NCBI RefSeq assembly: GCF_022829465.1
Contig: NZ_JAKSXZ010000135.1
Coordinates: forward strand, 62,001-126,000
Direction of reading: 5' to 3'
From: Methylobacterium sp. J-067
Lineage (GTDB): Bacteria; Pseudomonadota; Alphaproteobacteria; Rhizobiales; Beijerinckiaceae
DNA: 64,000 nucleotides
Below the pieces are notes generated by a model that saw nothing but the letters and a program-made list of their open reading frames with translations, did no database searches and was not told where the DNA came from. Position numbers and translations under genes: made by a program. The first letter of the stretch is position 1, and every line of letters begins with the position of its first letter. This document shows, one piece after another, positions 43,099 through 52,949 of the stretch.

Positions 43099-43734
43099 AT
43101 GCGCGTCCGATCCGCCGCCCTCCTCACCAGCCTCCTCCTCGCGCTCGGCGCCGCCCCAGCCCGCGCCGACGTGGTCATCACCGTCGACAAGGATGCCCAG
43201 CGCATGTCCGTCGTCGTCGACGGCACGCCGCGCTATTCCTGGCCGGTCTCGACCGGCGCGGCGGGCTACGACACGCCCTCGGGGAGCTTCCGCCCGTTCC
43301 GCATGGAGCGCACGCACTTCTCCAAGGAGTTCGATGACGCGCCGATGCCCTACGCGACGTTCTTCACGAACCAGGGCCACGCCATCCACGGCACGAACCA
43401 CGTCCGCAGCCTCGGCCGCGCGGTCTCGCATGGCTGCGTGCGCCTGTCGGTGCGCAACGCCGCGACCCTGTTCACCCTCGTGAAGGCGCAGGGCATGAAC
43501 CATACCCAGGTACGGATCGAGGGCGAGGGCGCCGCCATGGCCGAGGGTGGCTCCCGCACCCGCACCGTCGCGCGCGGCCGGGGCACCGGATACGGCGTCG
43601 AATCGTTCGACGACGACCAGACCGGCGCCCGCACCGTCTACTACGCCGTGCCCGCCCGGCGCCCCGTCGCCATCGATCCGCGCGGGATCGACGGCGGCGG
43701 CTACGGCCCCGCTGGCTTCTACGACGGCTACTGA
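43099..43734 (+). CDS. L,D-transpeptidase (YkuD family)
   Basis: The 211-residue precursor has a signal peptide (MRVRSAALLTSLLLALGAAPARA) followed directly by a YkuD catalytic domain. The motif HGTNHVRSLGRAVSHGCVRL carries His111 and the catalytic Cys113. It forms 3-3 peptidoglycan crosslinks or anchors proteins to the wall in the periplasm. The last ~50 residues are Gly/Arg/Tyr-rich and disordered. The frame is open far upstream, but ATG 43099 is where the signal peptide starts. Confidence 0.9.
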   Translation: MRVRSAALLTSLLLALGAAPARADVVITVDKDAQRMSVVVDGTPRYSWPVSTGAAGYDTPSGSFRPFRMERTHFSKEFDDAPMPYATFFTNQGHAIHGTNHVRSLGRAVSHGCVRLSVRNAATLFTLVKAQGMNHTQVRIEGEGAAMAEGGSRTRTVARGRGTGYGVESFDDDQTGARTVYYAVPARRPVAIDPRGIDGGGYGPAGFYDGY

Positions 43735-43863
43735 GAACGCAACTCCTGCGGGAATGCGCAGGCGTTAACTCTTCTTCTAAGTGAAGCGTTTACGGGCGGT
43801 CGCGATGGTGTTCCCCGCACCCGCGCCGCCCGTGGCGCGAGGTTGGAAGAGGGGGACGATTCG

Positions 43864-44097
43864 ATGATGCGGCTCGCTGCATTCTCCACCGCGTGCCTCA
43901 TGCTGGCGACGCCGGTCCTGGCGAGCACCGCCGAGGGCGTGGTCTCGACCCGGGGTCCGCGCCTCGACGCATGGCTGCGCGGCATCGAGCCCGGCACGAC
44001 CGGCTCGGTCCAGCCCGCCCAGGCCGCGCCGGCCAAGCCCTCCTGCCCGCCCGAGCGCCGGGTCGGCACGGGCGCGGGCTTCTGCCTCATCAACTGA
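43864..44097 (+). CDS. Small exported protein, 77 residues
   Basis: ATG 43864 follows AGAGGGGG. The product has an N-terminal signal peptide (MMRLAAFSTACLMLATPVLA), then a ~57-residue Pro/Gly/Arg-rich mature part with two cysteines (PSCPPERR, GFCLIN) that may form a disulfide. No family is recognised. It is followed 7 bp later by the convergent end of ggt. A second ATG at 43867 would serve as well. Confidence 0.55.
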   Translation: MMRLAAFSTACLMLATPVLASTAEGVVSTRGPRLDAWLRGIEPGTTGSVQPAQAAPAKPSCPPERRVGTGAGFCLIN

Positions 44098-44104
44098 ATC
44101 CGGC

Positions 44105-45877
44105 TCACTCGCCGATCGCCGCCCCCGCCGGGCGGCGGTTGTCGTTGGCGCCGTAGAGCAGGCCCGGACGCATGGATTGCGTGCGCGAGGCGTCGTTGCC
44201 GGAGGATGGCGCGCTCGGCTCCGCCGGCACCGCGCCGCTCGTGGCGATGAGTTCCTGCGCCCCCCACGGCACCTGCACCTGCACGCTGTGGCCCATGCCC
44301 TTGAGGATCGCGAGGGTGTCGGCTGAGAGGGCGAAGGGCTCCGCGTAGACCGTGTTCGGCAGCCATTGGTGATGGATGCGCGGGGCGTCGACCGCCTCCT
44401 GCGGCTGCATCCGGAAATCGAGCATGTTCATGATCGCCTGCGCGTTGATCGTGATGATCCGCGAGCCGCCGGGCGAGCCCACCACCATCACCGGCTTGCC
44501 CTCCCGCAGGACGATGGTCGGCGCCATGGAGGAGAGCGGGCGCTTGCCCGGCGCGATGGCGTTGGCGTTGCCCTGGACGAGGCCGAACAGGTTCGGCACC
44601 CCGACCTTGGTGGTGAAGTCGTCCATCTCGTTGTTGAGGAAGAAGCCCGTGCCCGGCGCCATCGCCCCGGAGCCGAAATAGCCGTTGATCGTGTAGGTCA
44701 GCGAGGCCGCGTTGCCCGCCCGGTCGAGGACGGAGATATGCGTCGTCTCGGGCCGCTCGCGGGGCGGCTGCAGCGCCGGATCGGGGCGGATGTCGGACGA
44801 GGGCGTCGCCCGGTCGAGGCGGATCCCCTCCCGGAGGGTGCGGGCGTAGTCGGGCGAGATCAGCCGCGCCACGGGGTTGTCCACGAAGGCGGGGTCACCG
44901 AGCGTCGCGTTGCGGTCGGCATAGGCCCGCCGCATCGCCTCGACCATCAGGTGCACGGTCCGCGCCGAATTGAAGCCGGAGGCGGCGATGTCGTAGCCGT
45001 CGAGGATCGTCAGCGTCTCGCAGAGCGTCGTCCCCCCCGAGGAGGGCGGCGGCGCCGAGAGGATCGTCGCCCCCCGGTAGGTGCACGAGAGCGGCCTGTC
45101 GTCGGTGATCGTGTAGTCCGCGAAATCCTGCGCGGTGAGGATCCCGCCCCCCGCCGACGAGGCCGCCTCGACGGCGCGGGGAATCTCGCCCCGGTAGAAG
45201 GCCGCCTGCCCGCCCTCGGCGATGGCCTGGAGGGTCTTGCCGAGGTCGGCCTGGACGAGCCGGTCCCCCGGCCGGAACGGCGTCCCGTCCGGCCGCAGGA
45301 AGATCTTGGCCACCGTCGGGTCGCGTTCGAACTTCTTCGTGCCGGTTTCGAGGATGTCGGTGTCGCCGCGTGTCAGCACGAACCCGTCCTTCGCCAGGGC
45401 GATGGCGGGGGCCATGATCCGCGCGAGGGGGAGCGTGCCGTAGCGGGCAAGCGCGGTGGTGAGGCCGAGCACCGTGCCCGGCACGCCGGCCGCCTTCCAG
45501 CCGCGCAGGGTCGAGAACGGCACGAGGTTGCCGTCCGCGCCGAGATACATGTCGCGGCTCGCGGCGCCGGGGGCCTTTTCGCGGAAGTTGACGAAGCGGC
45601 TGCGCCCTTCCGCCGTGTGCAGCACCAGGAAGCCGCCGCCGCCGAGATTGCCGCAGCAGGGGTTCACCACCGCCTCGGCGAAGGCCACCGCCACCGCCGC
45701 ATCGACGGCGTTGCCCCCCGCCGCCAGGATGTCCGCCCCGACCTGCGAGGCCAGCGCCTGGGACGAGACGACCATGCCGTTCCGGCCTTCGACCGCCGGG
45801 GCCGAGGCCCCCCGCGCGAGGCCCGGCAGGGCCAGGGCACAGGCGACGACGAGGGCGCTCCGCCAGCGTGTTTGCAT
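44105..45877 (-). CDS. ggt: Gamma-glutamyltranspeptidase
   Basis: The 590-residue proenzyme has a signal peptide (cut near GLARGA). It cleaves itself before the nucleophile Thr379 in ETTHISVLD, giving large and small subunits. It shows NAVDAAVAVAFAEAVVNPCCGNLGGGGF and, in the small subunit, SSMAPTIVLREGKPVMVVGSPGGSRI. In the periplasm it cleaves glutathione or transfers its gamma-glutamyl group. The open frame runs upstream through acdS, but ATG 45877 is the family start. acdS lies 59 bp upstream on the same strand. Confidence 0.93.
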   Translation of the reverse strand: MQTRWRSALVVACALALPGLARGASAPAVEGRNGMVVSSQALASQVGADILAAGGNAVDAAVAVAFAEAVVNPCCGNLGGGGFLVLHTAEGRSRFVNFREKAPGAASRDMYLGADGNLVPFSTLRGWKAAGVPGTVLGLTTALARYGTLPLARIMAPAIALAKDGFVLTRGDTDILETGTKKFERDPTVAKIFLRPDGTPFRPGDRLVQADLGKTLQAIAEGGQAAFYRGEIPRAVEAASSAGGGILTAQDFADYTITDDRPLSCTYRGATILSAPPPSSGGTTLCETLTILDGYDIAASGFNSARTVHLMVEAMRRAYADRNATLGDPAFVDNPVARLISPDYARTLREGIRLDRATPSSDIRPDPALQPPRERPETTHISVLDRAGNAASLTYTINGYFGSGAMAPGTGFFLNNEMDDFTTKVGVPNLFGLVQGNANAIAPGKRPLSSMAPTIVLREGKPVMVVGSPGGSRIITINAQAIMNMLDFRMQPQEAVDAPRIHHQWLPNTVYAEPFALSADTLAILKGMGHSVQVQVPWGAQELIATSGAVPAEPSAPSSGNDASRTQSMRPGLLYGANDNRRPAGAAIGE

Positions 45878-45936
45878 TCCCGGCCCTTCCGATCCCGTCC
45901 GACGACAGGGGGGATCTAGGCCGGGATGCGCCGGAA

Positions 45937-46947
45937 TCAGCCGTTGCGGAAGGTGTAGCTGTAGCCGTTCAGCGCCGGGGCGCCGCCGAGATGGGCGTAG
46001 AGCACCTTGGAGCCCTTGGGGAAGAAGCCCTTCTGGATGAGGTCGATCATGCCCTGCATCGACTTCCCCTCGTAGACCGGGTCGGTGATCATGCCTTCGA
46101 GGCGGGCCGAGAGGCGGATCGCCTCCACGGTCTCCTTCGAGGGCACGCCGTAGACCGGGTAGGCGTAGTCTTCCTTGATGACCACGTCCTCGTCCTCGAC
46201 GCGGGCGGCGCCAATGAGTTCGGCGGTGTTGCGGGCGATGTCGAGCACCTGGGCGCGGGTCTGCGCCGGGGTGCAGGAGGCGTCGATGCCGATGACGTTG
46301 CGGGCACGCCCATCCGCGCCGAAGCCGACCACCATGCCGGCATGGGTCGAGCCCGTCACCGTGCAGACCACGATGTAGTCGAAGCGCACGCCCATCTCCT
46401 TCTCCTGGGCGCGGACCTCCTCGGCGAAGCCGACATAGCCGAGGCCGCCGTACTTGTGCACCGAGGCGCCGGCCGGGATCGCGTAGGGCTTGCCGCCCTC
46501 GGCCTCGACCTCGGCGAGCGCCCGCTTCCACGAATCGCGGATGCCGATGTCGAACCCGTCATCGACGAGTTGGGCCTGCGCGCCCATCAGGCGCGAGAGC
46601 AGGATGTTGCCGACGCGGTCGTACACGGCGTCCTCGTGCGGCACCCAGGCTTCCTGGATCAGCCGGCACTTGAGGCCGAGCTTGGCCGCCACCGCCGCCA
46701 CCATCCGCGTGTGGTTCGACTGCACGCCGCCGATGGAGACCAGGGTGTCCGCGCCGGACTTCAGGGCGTCCGGCACGATGTATTCGAGCTTGCGCAGCTT
46801 GTTGCCGCCATAGGCGAGGCCGGAATTGCAATCCTCGCGCTTGGCGTAGATCTCGACCTCGTTCCCGAGATGGGCCGAGAGCCGCTTCAGCGGCTCGATC
46901 GGCGTCGGGCCGAAGGTGAGGGGATAGCGCTCGAACTTTTCCAGCAT
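45937..46947 (-). CDS. acdS: 1-aminocyclopropane-1-carboxylate deaminase
   Basis: This 336-residue PLP enzyme cleaves the plant ethylene precursor ACC to ammonia and 2-oxobutyrate. The PLP lysine is Lys50 ([14 protein letters not shown]). Tyr292-Glu293 (VYEGKS) and Leu320 match the residues that separate true ACC deaminase from D-cysteine desulfhydrase. ATG 46947 gives the usual length. It is divergent from an Lrp/AsnC gene, the known acdR-acdS layout. It suggests a plant-associated life style. Confidence 0.92.
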   Translation of the reverse strand: MLEKFERYPLTFGPTPIEPLKRLSAHLGNEVEIYAKREDCNSGLAYGGNKLRKLEYIVPDALKSGADTLVSIGGVQSNHTRMVAAVAAKLGLKCRLIQEAWVPHEDAVYDRVGNILLSRLMGAQAQLVDDGFDIGIRDSWKRALAEVEAEGGKPYAIPAGASVHKYGGLGYVGFAEEVRAQEKEMGVRFDYIVVCTVTGSTHAGMVVGFGADGRARNVIGIDASCTPAQTRAQVLDIARNTAELIGAARVEDEDVVIKEDYAYPVYGVPSKETVEAIRLSARLEGMITDPVYEGKSMQGMIDLIQKGFFPKGSKVLYAHLGGAPALNGYSYTFRNG

Positions 46948-47012
46948 CGGGTCTGTCTCCGGGTCTTGGACGCGTGGCCAAGGTAGCAAACGCCGAACGG
47001 AAGGTGCTCTCG

Positions 47013-47018
47013 ATTTTA
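47013..47018 (-). promoter_or_regulatory. Candidate -10 element for acdS in the acdS-lrp divergent region
   Basis: On the minus strand TAAAAT lies 66-71 bp upstream of the acdS ATG, without a recognisable -35 hexamer at 16-18 bp. This would fit a promoter that needs an activator such as the divergent Lrp-type regulator. A perfect 8-bp palindrome GAACGTTC lies nearby at 47066-47073. Confidence 0.35.
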
Positions 47019-47090
47019 CCCCCGCCAATGTGCTTTCTGTTTTCCCGAATTGCCTTGACCCTTCCGAACGTTCCGCATCAGCCTCCCAAA

Positions 47091-47570
47091 ATGAAAGAAT
47101 CCACCGATCCGCCTGCGCTCGACCGCACCGATCTCAGGATCCTGCGCCTGCTCCAATCCGACGGGCGGATGGGCAATGCCGAGATCGCCAAGCGGGTGAA
47201 CACCAGCGCCGCCACCTGCCACCGCCGGCTCCAGGCGCTGTTCGCCGGCGGCGTGGTGCGGGTGGTGCGGGCGCTCATCGACCCTGCGCGGGTGGGGCGC
47301 GGCACCCTCGTCATCGTCGGCGTGGTGCTCGACCGCTCGACCCCGGAGGCCTTCTCCGCCTTCGAGGCCGCCGTGCGCGGGATTCCCACCGTCCTCGATT
47401 GCCACCTCGTGGCCGGGGACTTCGATTACTTCCTCAAGATCCGGGTCTCGGACATGGCGGATTTCAACCGCCTGCACAGCACGACCCTGCTCGGCCTGCC
47501 GGGCGTCCGACAGCTGCGGACCTTCTTCGTGATGAAGGAGGTCATCGACAACGCGCCCCTCGATCTCTAG
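47091..47570 (+). CDS. Lrp/AsnC-family regulator, probable acdS activator
   Basis: The product (159 residues) has an N-terminal winged helix ([27 protein letters not shown] with the recognition helix [10 protein letters not shown]) and a C-terminal RAM ligand-binding domain ending in [12 protein letters not shown]. Divergence from acdS, 143 bp apart, matches AcdR-type regulators that switch on acdS in response to ACC. The upstream frame continuation is ignored because ATG 47091 fits the family start. Confidence 0.85.
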   Translation: MKESTDPPALDRTDLRILRLLQSDGRMGNAEIAKRVNTSAATCHRRLQALFAGGVVRVVRALIDPARVGRGTLVIVGVVLDRSTPEAFSAFEAAVRGIPTVLDCHLVAGDFDYFLKIRVSDMADFNRLHSTTLLGLPGVRQLRTFFVMKEVIDNAPLDL

Positions 47571-47638
47571 ACACGCCCCATGGCGTGGGACTTTTGCCCA
47601 CGAAATGGATCGAGACGGGTGGCCCTCGCGGCGGCCTC

Positions 47639-48634
47639 ATGAAAACCGCATTGGAATCGTCACCAGCCCAGCCTGGAACATCGCTTGTCCGGATGAAGCC
47701 GCCCATGCCGCCCCCGCACCCGGAGACGGCGACCGCCGCCCCCGCGCCGGGGCTCGCGCGGATCGCCGCCGGGATCACCCTCTTCCACCCGACACCGGCC
47801 CAGGTCGCGGCCCTGCCCTCGCGCCTGCCCGACGGCCTCGGGGCGCGGCTCGCCTATGCCAACTCCCCCCTCGACGGGCAGACGCGGGACATGCTGGCGC
47901 GGGCGGGCTTCACCCTCCTCGGCGACGGCACGAATCGCGGCATTGCGGAGGCCCTGAACCGCCTCGCGGCGGCGGCCCAGGCGGCGGGGGGGGAATGCCT
48001 CTACCTTCTCGATCAGGACGCAGCCGCCGCCCCCTCCCTGCCGGGGGCGCTGCTCGCCGGGCGGGATCGCCTGCGGGCACGGGGCCTCGCCCCGGCGGTC
48101 ATCGGCCCCGCCGCCTCGGCCGCGCCGGGCCACAAGGCGCCCGCCTACCCGGCGAGGGCCGGCGAGGCCGCCGTGGCGGGCCTGAGCCCCGTGCAGTTCG
48201 TCGCGACCTCCGGCACGCTCCTCGACCTGGCGGCCTTCGCGCGCACCGGCCCGTTCCGGGCGGATTTCTTCATCGACGGGGTCGAGCTCGAATGGTGCTT
48301 CCGCGCCTGGAGCCTCGGCCACGGCACCTATTGCGACCCTAGCGTCTGCCTGCCCCACCGGGTCGGCGGCGGGACGATCCGGCGGCTGGGTCTCACGATG
48401 CCGCGCCAGCCCCTGTTCCGCATGGCGACCTATCTGAGGAACAGCGTCTACGCGTGGCGCCTGCCGCACCTGCCGCTCTCGTGGAAGCTCGCCCAGGGGC
48501 TCTACCTGCCCCTCCAGGCCCTCCTCTACTGGGCCGATTCCGGCTGGCGCCCCGCCGTGCTCGGCCGCCTCGCGGGCGCGGCGCGGGACGGGCTGATGGG
48601 CCGCCTTGGCCCCCCTCGGGATCTGCCGCGATGA
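47639..48634 (+). CDS. Glycosyltransferase family 2, rhamnosyltransferase-like
   Basis: The ~331-residue protein contains a GT2-type core starting at [16 protein letters not shown]. It has the donor-site aspartates in YLLDQD, an [14 protein letters not shown] segment and [19 protein letters not shown], most like the RfbF-type rhamnosyltransferases. ATG 47639 is one choice; ATG 47693 would remove the first 18 residues, and neither has a good ribosome site. It begins a tightly packed run of glycan genes; the next gene overlaps its stop by 4 bp. Confidence 0.75.
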   Translation: MKTALESSPAQPGTSLVRMKPPMPPPHPETATAAPAPGLARIAAGITLFHPTPAQVAALPSRLPDGLGARLAYANSPLDGQTRDMLARAGFTLLGDGTNRGIAEALNRLAAAAQAAGGECLYLLDQDAAAAPSLPGALLAGRDRLRARGLAPAVIGPAASAAPGHKAPAYPARAGEAAVAGLSPVQFVATSGTLLDLAAFARTGPFRADFFIDGVELEWCFRAWSLGHGTYCDPSVCLPHRVGGGTIRRLGLTMPRQPLFRMATYLRNSVYAWRLPHLPLSWKLAQGLYLPLQALLYWADSGWRPAVLGRLAGAARDGLMGRLGPPRDLPR

Positions 48635-49557
48635 GCGATCTCGACGTGGTGATCGTCAACTGGAACGGCGGCGCCCTGCTGCGCGATTGCCTCGCCGGGC
48701 TCGCCGCCTCGGAGGGGGCGGACCGCCTCGCCGTGACCGTGGTGGACAACGCCTCCACCGACGCCTCCCTCGATCACCTGCCTGCCCTGCCCTTCCCGTT
48801 CCGGGTGATCCGCAACGCGGACAATCTCGGCTTCGGCCGCGCCTGCAACCAGGGCGCGGCGGCGGGCACGGCCCCGGCGATCCTGTTCCTGAACCCCGAC
48901 GCGCGGGTCGAGCCCGACGCCCTGCCCCGCGCCCGCGCCGCGCTCCTCGGGGAGCCGGGATGGGGCATCGTCGGCGCGCGGCTCGTCGAACCGGACGGGC
49001 AGAATGCCCGCTCCTGCGCCCGCGCGCCCCGGCCGCTCGCGATGCTCGGCCGAGCCTTCGCCCTGGACCGGATCGGCCTCGTGCCCCCGCATTTCCTGCG
49101 CGACTGGGACCACGGGCAGGACCGCGCCGTCGATCAGGTGATGGGCGCCTTCCTGATGATCCGGCGCGACCTGTTCGCCGCGCTCGGCGGCTTCGACGAG
49201 CGCTTCTTCGTCTATTACGAGGATGTCGACCTGTGCCTGAGGGCGCGGCAGGCGGGCTACGCCGTGCGCCACCTCGCCGGCCCCGCCGCCCGCCATCTCG
49301 GCCAGGGCACCACCCGGCAGGCCAAGGCGCGCCGCCTGTTCTACATCCTGCGCAGCGAGATCCTCTATGCCGCCAAGCACCACGGACGGCTCGCCGCCCT
49401 CGGCCTGACCGCCGCCGCCTTCTGCGGGCAGATCCCCCTGCGCCTCGCGCAGGCGCTGGCTCGCCGCTCCATCACCGAGGCCGGCGAGGTGCTTCGCGCC
49501 GCCCGCCTCCTCGCCGCCGCCCTGCCCGAGATCGCCCCGGCGATCCTCCGGGCCTGA
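48631..49557 (+). CDS. Glycosyltransferase family 2, rhamnosyltransferase-like
   Basis: The 308-residue protein is a GT2 fold, with [30 protein letters not shown] and the metal-binding [40 protein letters not shown] is the usual acceptor-side signature of this family. The sugar is not predictable. It overlaps the previous gene by 4 bp and precedes a third transferase by 20 bp. Confidence 0.85.
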   Translation: MSDLDVVIVNWNGGALLRDCLAGLAASEGADRLAVTVVDNASTDASLDHLPALPFPFRVIRNADNLGFGRACNQGAAAGTAPAILFLNPDARVEPDALPRARAALLGEPGWGIVGARLVEPDGQNARSCARAPRPLAMLGRAFALDRIGLVPPHFLRDWDHGQDRAVDQVMGAFLMIRRDLFAALGGFDERFFVYYEDVDLCLRARQAGYAVRHLAGPAARHLGQGTTRQAKARRLFYILRSEILYAAKHHGRLAALGLTAAAFCGQIPLRLAQALARRSITEAGEVLRAARLLAAALPEIAPAILRA

Positions 49558-49577
49558 CCCGTTCGAAGACCCTGCCG

Positions 49578-50345
49578 ATGCTCCACGGACACCGAATCGC
49601 CGTCGTCCTGCCTGCCTACAACGCGGCGGCGACCCTGGAACGCACCCACCGCGAGATCCCCTTCGACATCGTCGATGACGTGATCCTCATCGACGACGCC
49701 AGCCGGGACGCGACGGTGGCGGTGGCCGAGCGGCTGGGCATCCACACGGTGCGCCACGCCAAGAACCTCGGCTACGGCGGCAACCAGAAGACCTGCTACC
49801 GCACCGCCCTGGATCGCGGCGCCGACGTGGTGGTGATGCTCCACCCGGATTATCAATACGCCCCGCGCCTCGTGACCGCGATGGCCTCCATGATCGTCTC
49901 CGGCGAGTACGATGCGGTGCTGGCCTCGCGCATCCTCGGCAACGGCGCGCTCAAGGGCGGGATGCCGCTCTACAAGTACGTCGCCAACCGGGGGCTCACC
50001 CTCGTGCAGAACTGGCTGATGGGCCACAAGCTCTCCGAATACCATTCGGGCTACCGGGCCTGGAGCCGCAGGGTGCTCGAAGCCCTGCCCCTCGACCGCT
50101 GCTCGGACGATTTCGTCTTCGACAACGAGATGCTGGCGCTCGCCATGCACCAGGACTTCCGCATCGGCGAGATCTCCTGCCCGACGCGGTATTTCGACGA
50201 CGCCTCGTCCATCAACTTCCGGCGCTCCTGCATCTATGGCCTCGGCGTCCTACGCACGAGCCTCGCCTACCGCCTGCACCACGCCGGCCTGAAGGCGGAC
50301 CCGCTCTTCGCGGACGCTCCCGCCCCCGTGGAGGCGCGTCCGTGA
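49578..50345 (+). CDS. Glycosyltransferase family 2, polyprenyl-phosphate sugar transferase-like
   Basis: The product (255 residues) has the GT-A fold of dolichyl/undecaprenyl-phosphate sugar transferases: [45 protein letters not shown] and MLHPDYQY (donor aspartate). [18 protein letters not shown] follows. No C-terminal membrane helices are seen, so it may act peripherally. It overlaps the TVP38 gene by 4 bp. Confidence 0.82.
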   Translation: MLHGHRIAVVLPAYNAAATLERTHREIPFDIVDDVILIDDASRDATVAVAERLGIHTVRHAKNLGYGGNQKTCYRTALDRGADVVVMLHPDYQYAPRLVTAMASMIVSGEYDAVLASRILGNGALKGGMPLYKYVANRGLTLVQNWLMGHKLSEYHSGYRAWSRRVLEALPLDRCSDDFVFDNEMLALAMHQDFRIGEISCPTRYFDDASSINFRRSCIYGLGVLRTSLAYRLHHAGLKADPLFADAPAPVEARP

Positions 50346-51055
50346 GGCGCCCCCCGCTCCGCCGCCTCGCCGGCCTCGCGCTGCTCACGGGGCTCGCTGC
50401 CGCGCCGCTGGCGGTGGGCGTCCTCGCCCCCGATGCCGCCGAGCGGCTGACCGCCTCGCTGCGGGGCCTCGGCCCGGCGGGGCCGGCGATCATCGTGGCG
50501 GTGCAGGCGCTGGTCGCCGCCTCGGGGATCGTGCCGGCCTCCGGCGTCGGCATCGCGGCGGGGGCGCTCCTCGGACCGGTCGAGGGTTTCTGCGTCGCCG
50601 CCCTCGGCACCCTGGCGGGGGCGCTCATCACCTTCGGCCTCGCGCGGACGATGCTCGGCGCCCGCACGCTGGCCCGGTTCGGCGGACGGCGGCTCGCGGC
50701 CCTCGACGGCGCCCTCAAGGCCGAGGGCTGGCGCCTCGTTTGCCTGATCCGGCTCTCGCCGATCATGCCCTTCGCGCCGACGAGCCTCGCCCTCGGGGCG
50801 AGCGCGGTCCCTCTACGCGACTACGCCCTCGGCACGCTCGCCGCCCTGCCGGCCCTGTTCGCCTACGTCGCCCTCGGGGCGCTGGGGCGCGGGGGCGGCC
50901 ATCTCCTCTCCGGCGCCGGACCGGCGGAATGGCTGCGCCTCGGAATGCTCTGTGCGGGCGCGCTCGCGACCGTGCTGCTGATGCTGCGCCTGCGCCGGAT
51001 CCTGGGCGACGCGCTCCCGCCGGAGAGCCTGCCGGACGGGGACATCCCCGCGTGA
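50342..51055 (+). CDS. TVP38/TMEM64-family membrane protein
   Basis: The 237-residue protein has about five or six membrane helices and the VTT/SNARE-associated signature: [31 protein letters not shown] and [18 protein letters not shown]. DedA/TVP38 relatives are thought to flip lipids, including undecaprenyl phosphate, which would fit the sugar-transferase neighbours. GTG 50342 overlaps the previous stop. Confidence 0.85.
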   Translation: MRRPPLRRLAGLALLTGLAAAPLAVGVLAPDAAERLTASLRGLGPAGPAIIVAVQALVAASGIVPASGVGIAAGALLGPVEGFCVAALGTLAGALITFGLARTMLGARTLARFGGRRLAALDGALKAEGWRLVCLIRLSPIMPFAPTSLALGASAVPLRDYALGTLAALPALFAYVALGALGRGGGHLLSGAGPAEWLRLGMLCAGALATVLLMLRLRRILGDALPPESLPDGDIPA

Positions 51056-52473
51056 TGCGCCTGCCCTCCGGCCCAAGATTCTGGTGCCTCGCTTATCTGG
51101 TCCTGTGCGCCCCGGTCTGCATCGCCCTCGCGCTGATCGTCCCGCCCGGCGAGGTCGCCGACGAGGGCGCCCACCTCGCCCGCGCCGCCGCGCTGATCCA
51201 GGGCGACATGGTCGGCCATCGCGAGAGCGTGCGCTATTCCGACGGCTCGACCCATCTTGCGGCGGGGGTGCGCCTCGACCCGGTCTGGGACCGGATCGGC
51301 CGCTCCCGGCCCAAGGATTTCGGCGGCGCCATCTCGGCGGTCGAGAGCGAGCCCGACGCGCGCGGCCGGATCTTCGTGCCGCTCTACACGGTCGGCACCT
51401 ATCCGCCCTTCCTCTACCTGCCCGGCGCGGCGGGGCTCGGCATCGCGCGCGTCCTCGACCTCGCGGCGGAGGTCGGCTTCTATCTCGGTCGGCTCGGCAA
51501 CGCGACGGCGACCCTGGCGATCGCGCTCGCCGCCCTCGCGCTCGCCCATCGCGGGCGGGTCGCGCTGTTCGCCGTCCTCGCCCTGCCGATGACCCTGTCG
51601 CTGGCGGCCTCGTTCAACCAGGACGCCCCGATCATCGCCCTCGCGGCGCTCGCCGCCGCGTTGCTCACGCCCCGGCCGCTCACCGGAGCGGGCGCCCGCT
51701 GGCGGCTGTCCGGCGCGATCCTCAGCCTCGCCCTCGTGGTGCTGGCCAAGCCCCCCTATGCCGGGCTCGCCGCCATGCTGCTGGTGCCCCTGCCCCCCCG
51801 GGGCGAGTGGATGCGCCACGCCGCCCGGCGCCTCGCGGCGGCGTTCTTCGCCGTGCTGCCCGCCATCCTCTGGACGGCGGCGGCGACGACCTATGTCGCG
51901 ACGCCCGTGCCCCGCGCCGCCTACGAGGCCGGGCCGCTCTGGTCCGGCCCCCGCCCGGCGACCTTCACCGCCACCGATCCGAAGGCGCAGGCGCAGGTCC
52001 TGCTCGAAAAACCCGCCCGGATCGCCACCCTGCCGGGCCATTTCCTCGGCACGGTCAAGCACCTGACCATCCTCTACAAGGGCGCCATCGGCATCTTCGG
52101 CTGGCTCGACAGGCCGTTGCCGGGCGTCCTCTACGGGCTCTGGGCCGTGGCCCTGCTCGTGCCGCTCCTCCTGCTGCGGCAGGGCACCCTGCCCCCCTGG
52201 CCGGAGCGTTTGATCCTGCCGGCGGCGGCCGTCGCCTGCCTGTGGCTCGTGGTGATCTCGCAATACCTCACCTGGACGAATGTCGGCGAAAACCGGATCG
52301 ACGGCCCGCAGGGGCGCTACCTCCTGCCCCTCGTGCCGATGCTCGTCCTCGCCTTCGCCCGCACCCGACGGGAGGAGGCCGGGCGCTGGCCGGCGATGCT
52401 TCCCGTGGCGGCGGCGGCCGTCGATGTCGTCGCCCTGCCGCTGGCGGCCCTGGCGATGACGATCCCCGCCTGA
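51055..52473 (+). CDS. DUF2142-family polytopic membrane protein (glycosyltransferase-like)
   Basis: The 472-residue protein has roughly ten membrane helices. The start (PPGEVADEGAHLARAAALIQG) carries a conserved Asp-Glu pair in the first outside loop, as in GT-C type transferases, and DUF2142 markers continue through NQDAPIIALAALAAALL and the late DGPQGRYLLPLVPMLV. A role in glycan transfer is inferred only. ATG 51055 shares a base with the stop of the TVP38 gene. Confidence 0.75.
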   Translation: MRLPSGPRFWCLAYLVLCAPVCIALALIVPPGEVADEGAHLARAAALIQGDMVGHRESVRYSDGSTHLAAGVRLDPVWDRIGRSRPKDFGGAISAVESEPDARGRIFVPLYTVGTYPPFLYLPGAAGLGIARVLDLAAEVGFYLGRLGNATATLAIALAALALAHRGRVALFAVLALPMTLSLAASFNQDAPIIALAALAAALLTPRPLTGAGARWRLSGAILSLALVVLAKPPYAGLAAMLLVPLPPRGEWMRHAARRLAAAFFAVLPAILWTAAATTYVATPVPRAAYEAGPLWSGPRPATFTATDPKAQAQVLLEKPARIATLPGHFLGTVKHLTILYKGAIGIFGWLDRPLPGVLYGLWAVALLVPLLLLRQGTLPPWPERLILPAAAVACLWLVVISQYLTWTNVGENRIDGPQGRYLLPLVPMLVLAFARTRREEAGRWPAMLPVAAAAVDVVALPLAALAMTIPA

Positions 52474-52532
52474 CGCTTGCCGGGATCGCGCAGCCGCCTA
52501 CAATTCATGGTTACTCCCCGGAGGGACCAGCC

Positions 52533-52949
52533 ATGCGCGCCCTGTCCTGTCTCTTCCTTCTTCTGGGATGCCTCGGGTCCGGGGCGTGGGCCGGCGAGGC
52601 GGAACAGGCGGCGGCCCGGGCGGTCATCAGCCGGCAGGCCGAGGCCTTCGGCCGGGACGACGCCCCGACCGCCTACGCCCAGGCGGCCCCGGCGATCCGC
52701 GACATCTTCCCGAACGCGGACCTGTTCCTCGGGATGGTGCGCAACCAGTACCAGCCGGTCTACCGCCACCGCAGCTTCGTCTTCGGCACCGCCCGCGACG
52801 TCGGCGAGACCTCGGTGAGCCAAACGGTGGCGATCCAGGACGAGAACGGCACCGACTGGACGGCGGAGTACACCCTGGACCGCCAGCCCGACGGCGAATG
52901 GCGCATCACCGGCTGCCGCCTCGTCAAGGCGCCGGGGATCAGCGCGTGA
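52533..52949 (+). CDS. Exported DUF4864-like protein
   Basis: The 138-residue precursor has a signal peptide (MRALSCLFLLLGCLGSGAWA) and a ~115-residue NTF2-like mature domain. The start VISRQAEAFGRDDAPTAYA, the MVRNQYQPVYRHRSFVF centre and the closing EWRITGCRLVKAPGI fit the DUF4864 family. Function is unknown. ATG 52533 follows GGAGGGACC. Its coding end overlaps the convergent DUF2442 gene by 11 bp. Confidence 0.7.
   Translation: MRALSCLFLLLGCLGSGAWAGEAEQAAARAVISRQAEAFGRDDAPTAYAQAAPAIRDIFPNADLFLGMVRNQYQPVYRHRSFVFGTARDVGETSVSQTVAIQDENGTDWTAEYTLDRQPDGEWRITGCRLVKAPGISA

Noticed and set aside
45878-46531. ggt frame continuing upstream into acdS
   Set aside because: Shadow of acdS; the ggt signal peptide starts at 45877.
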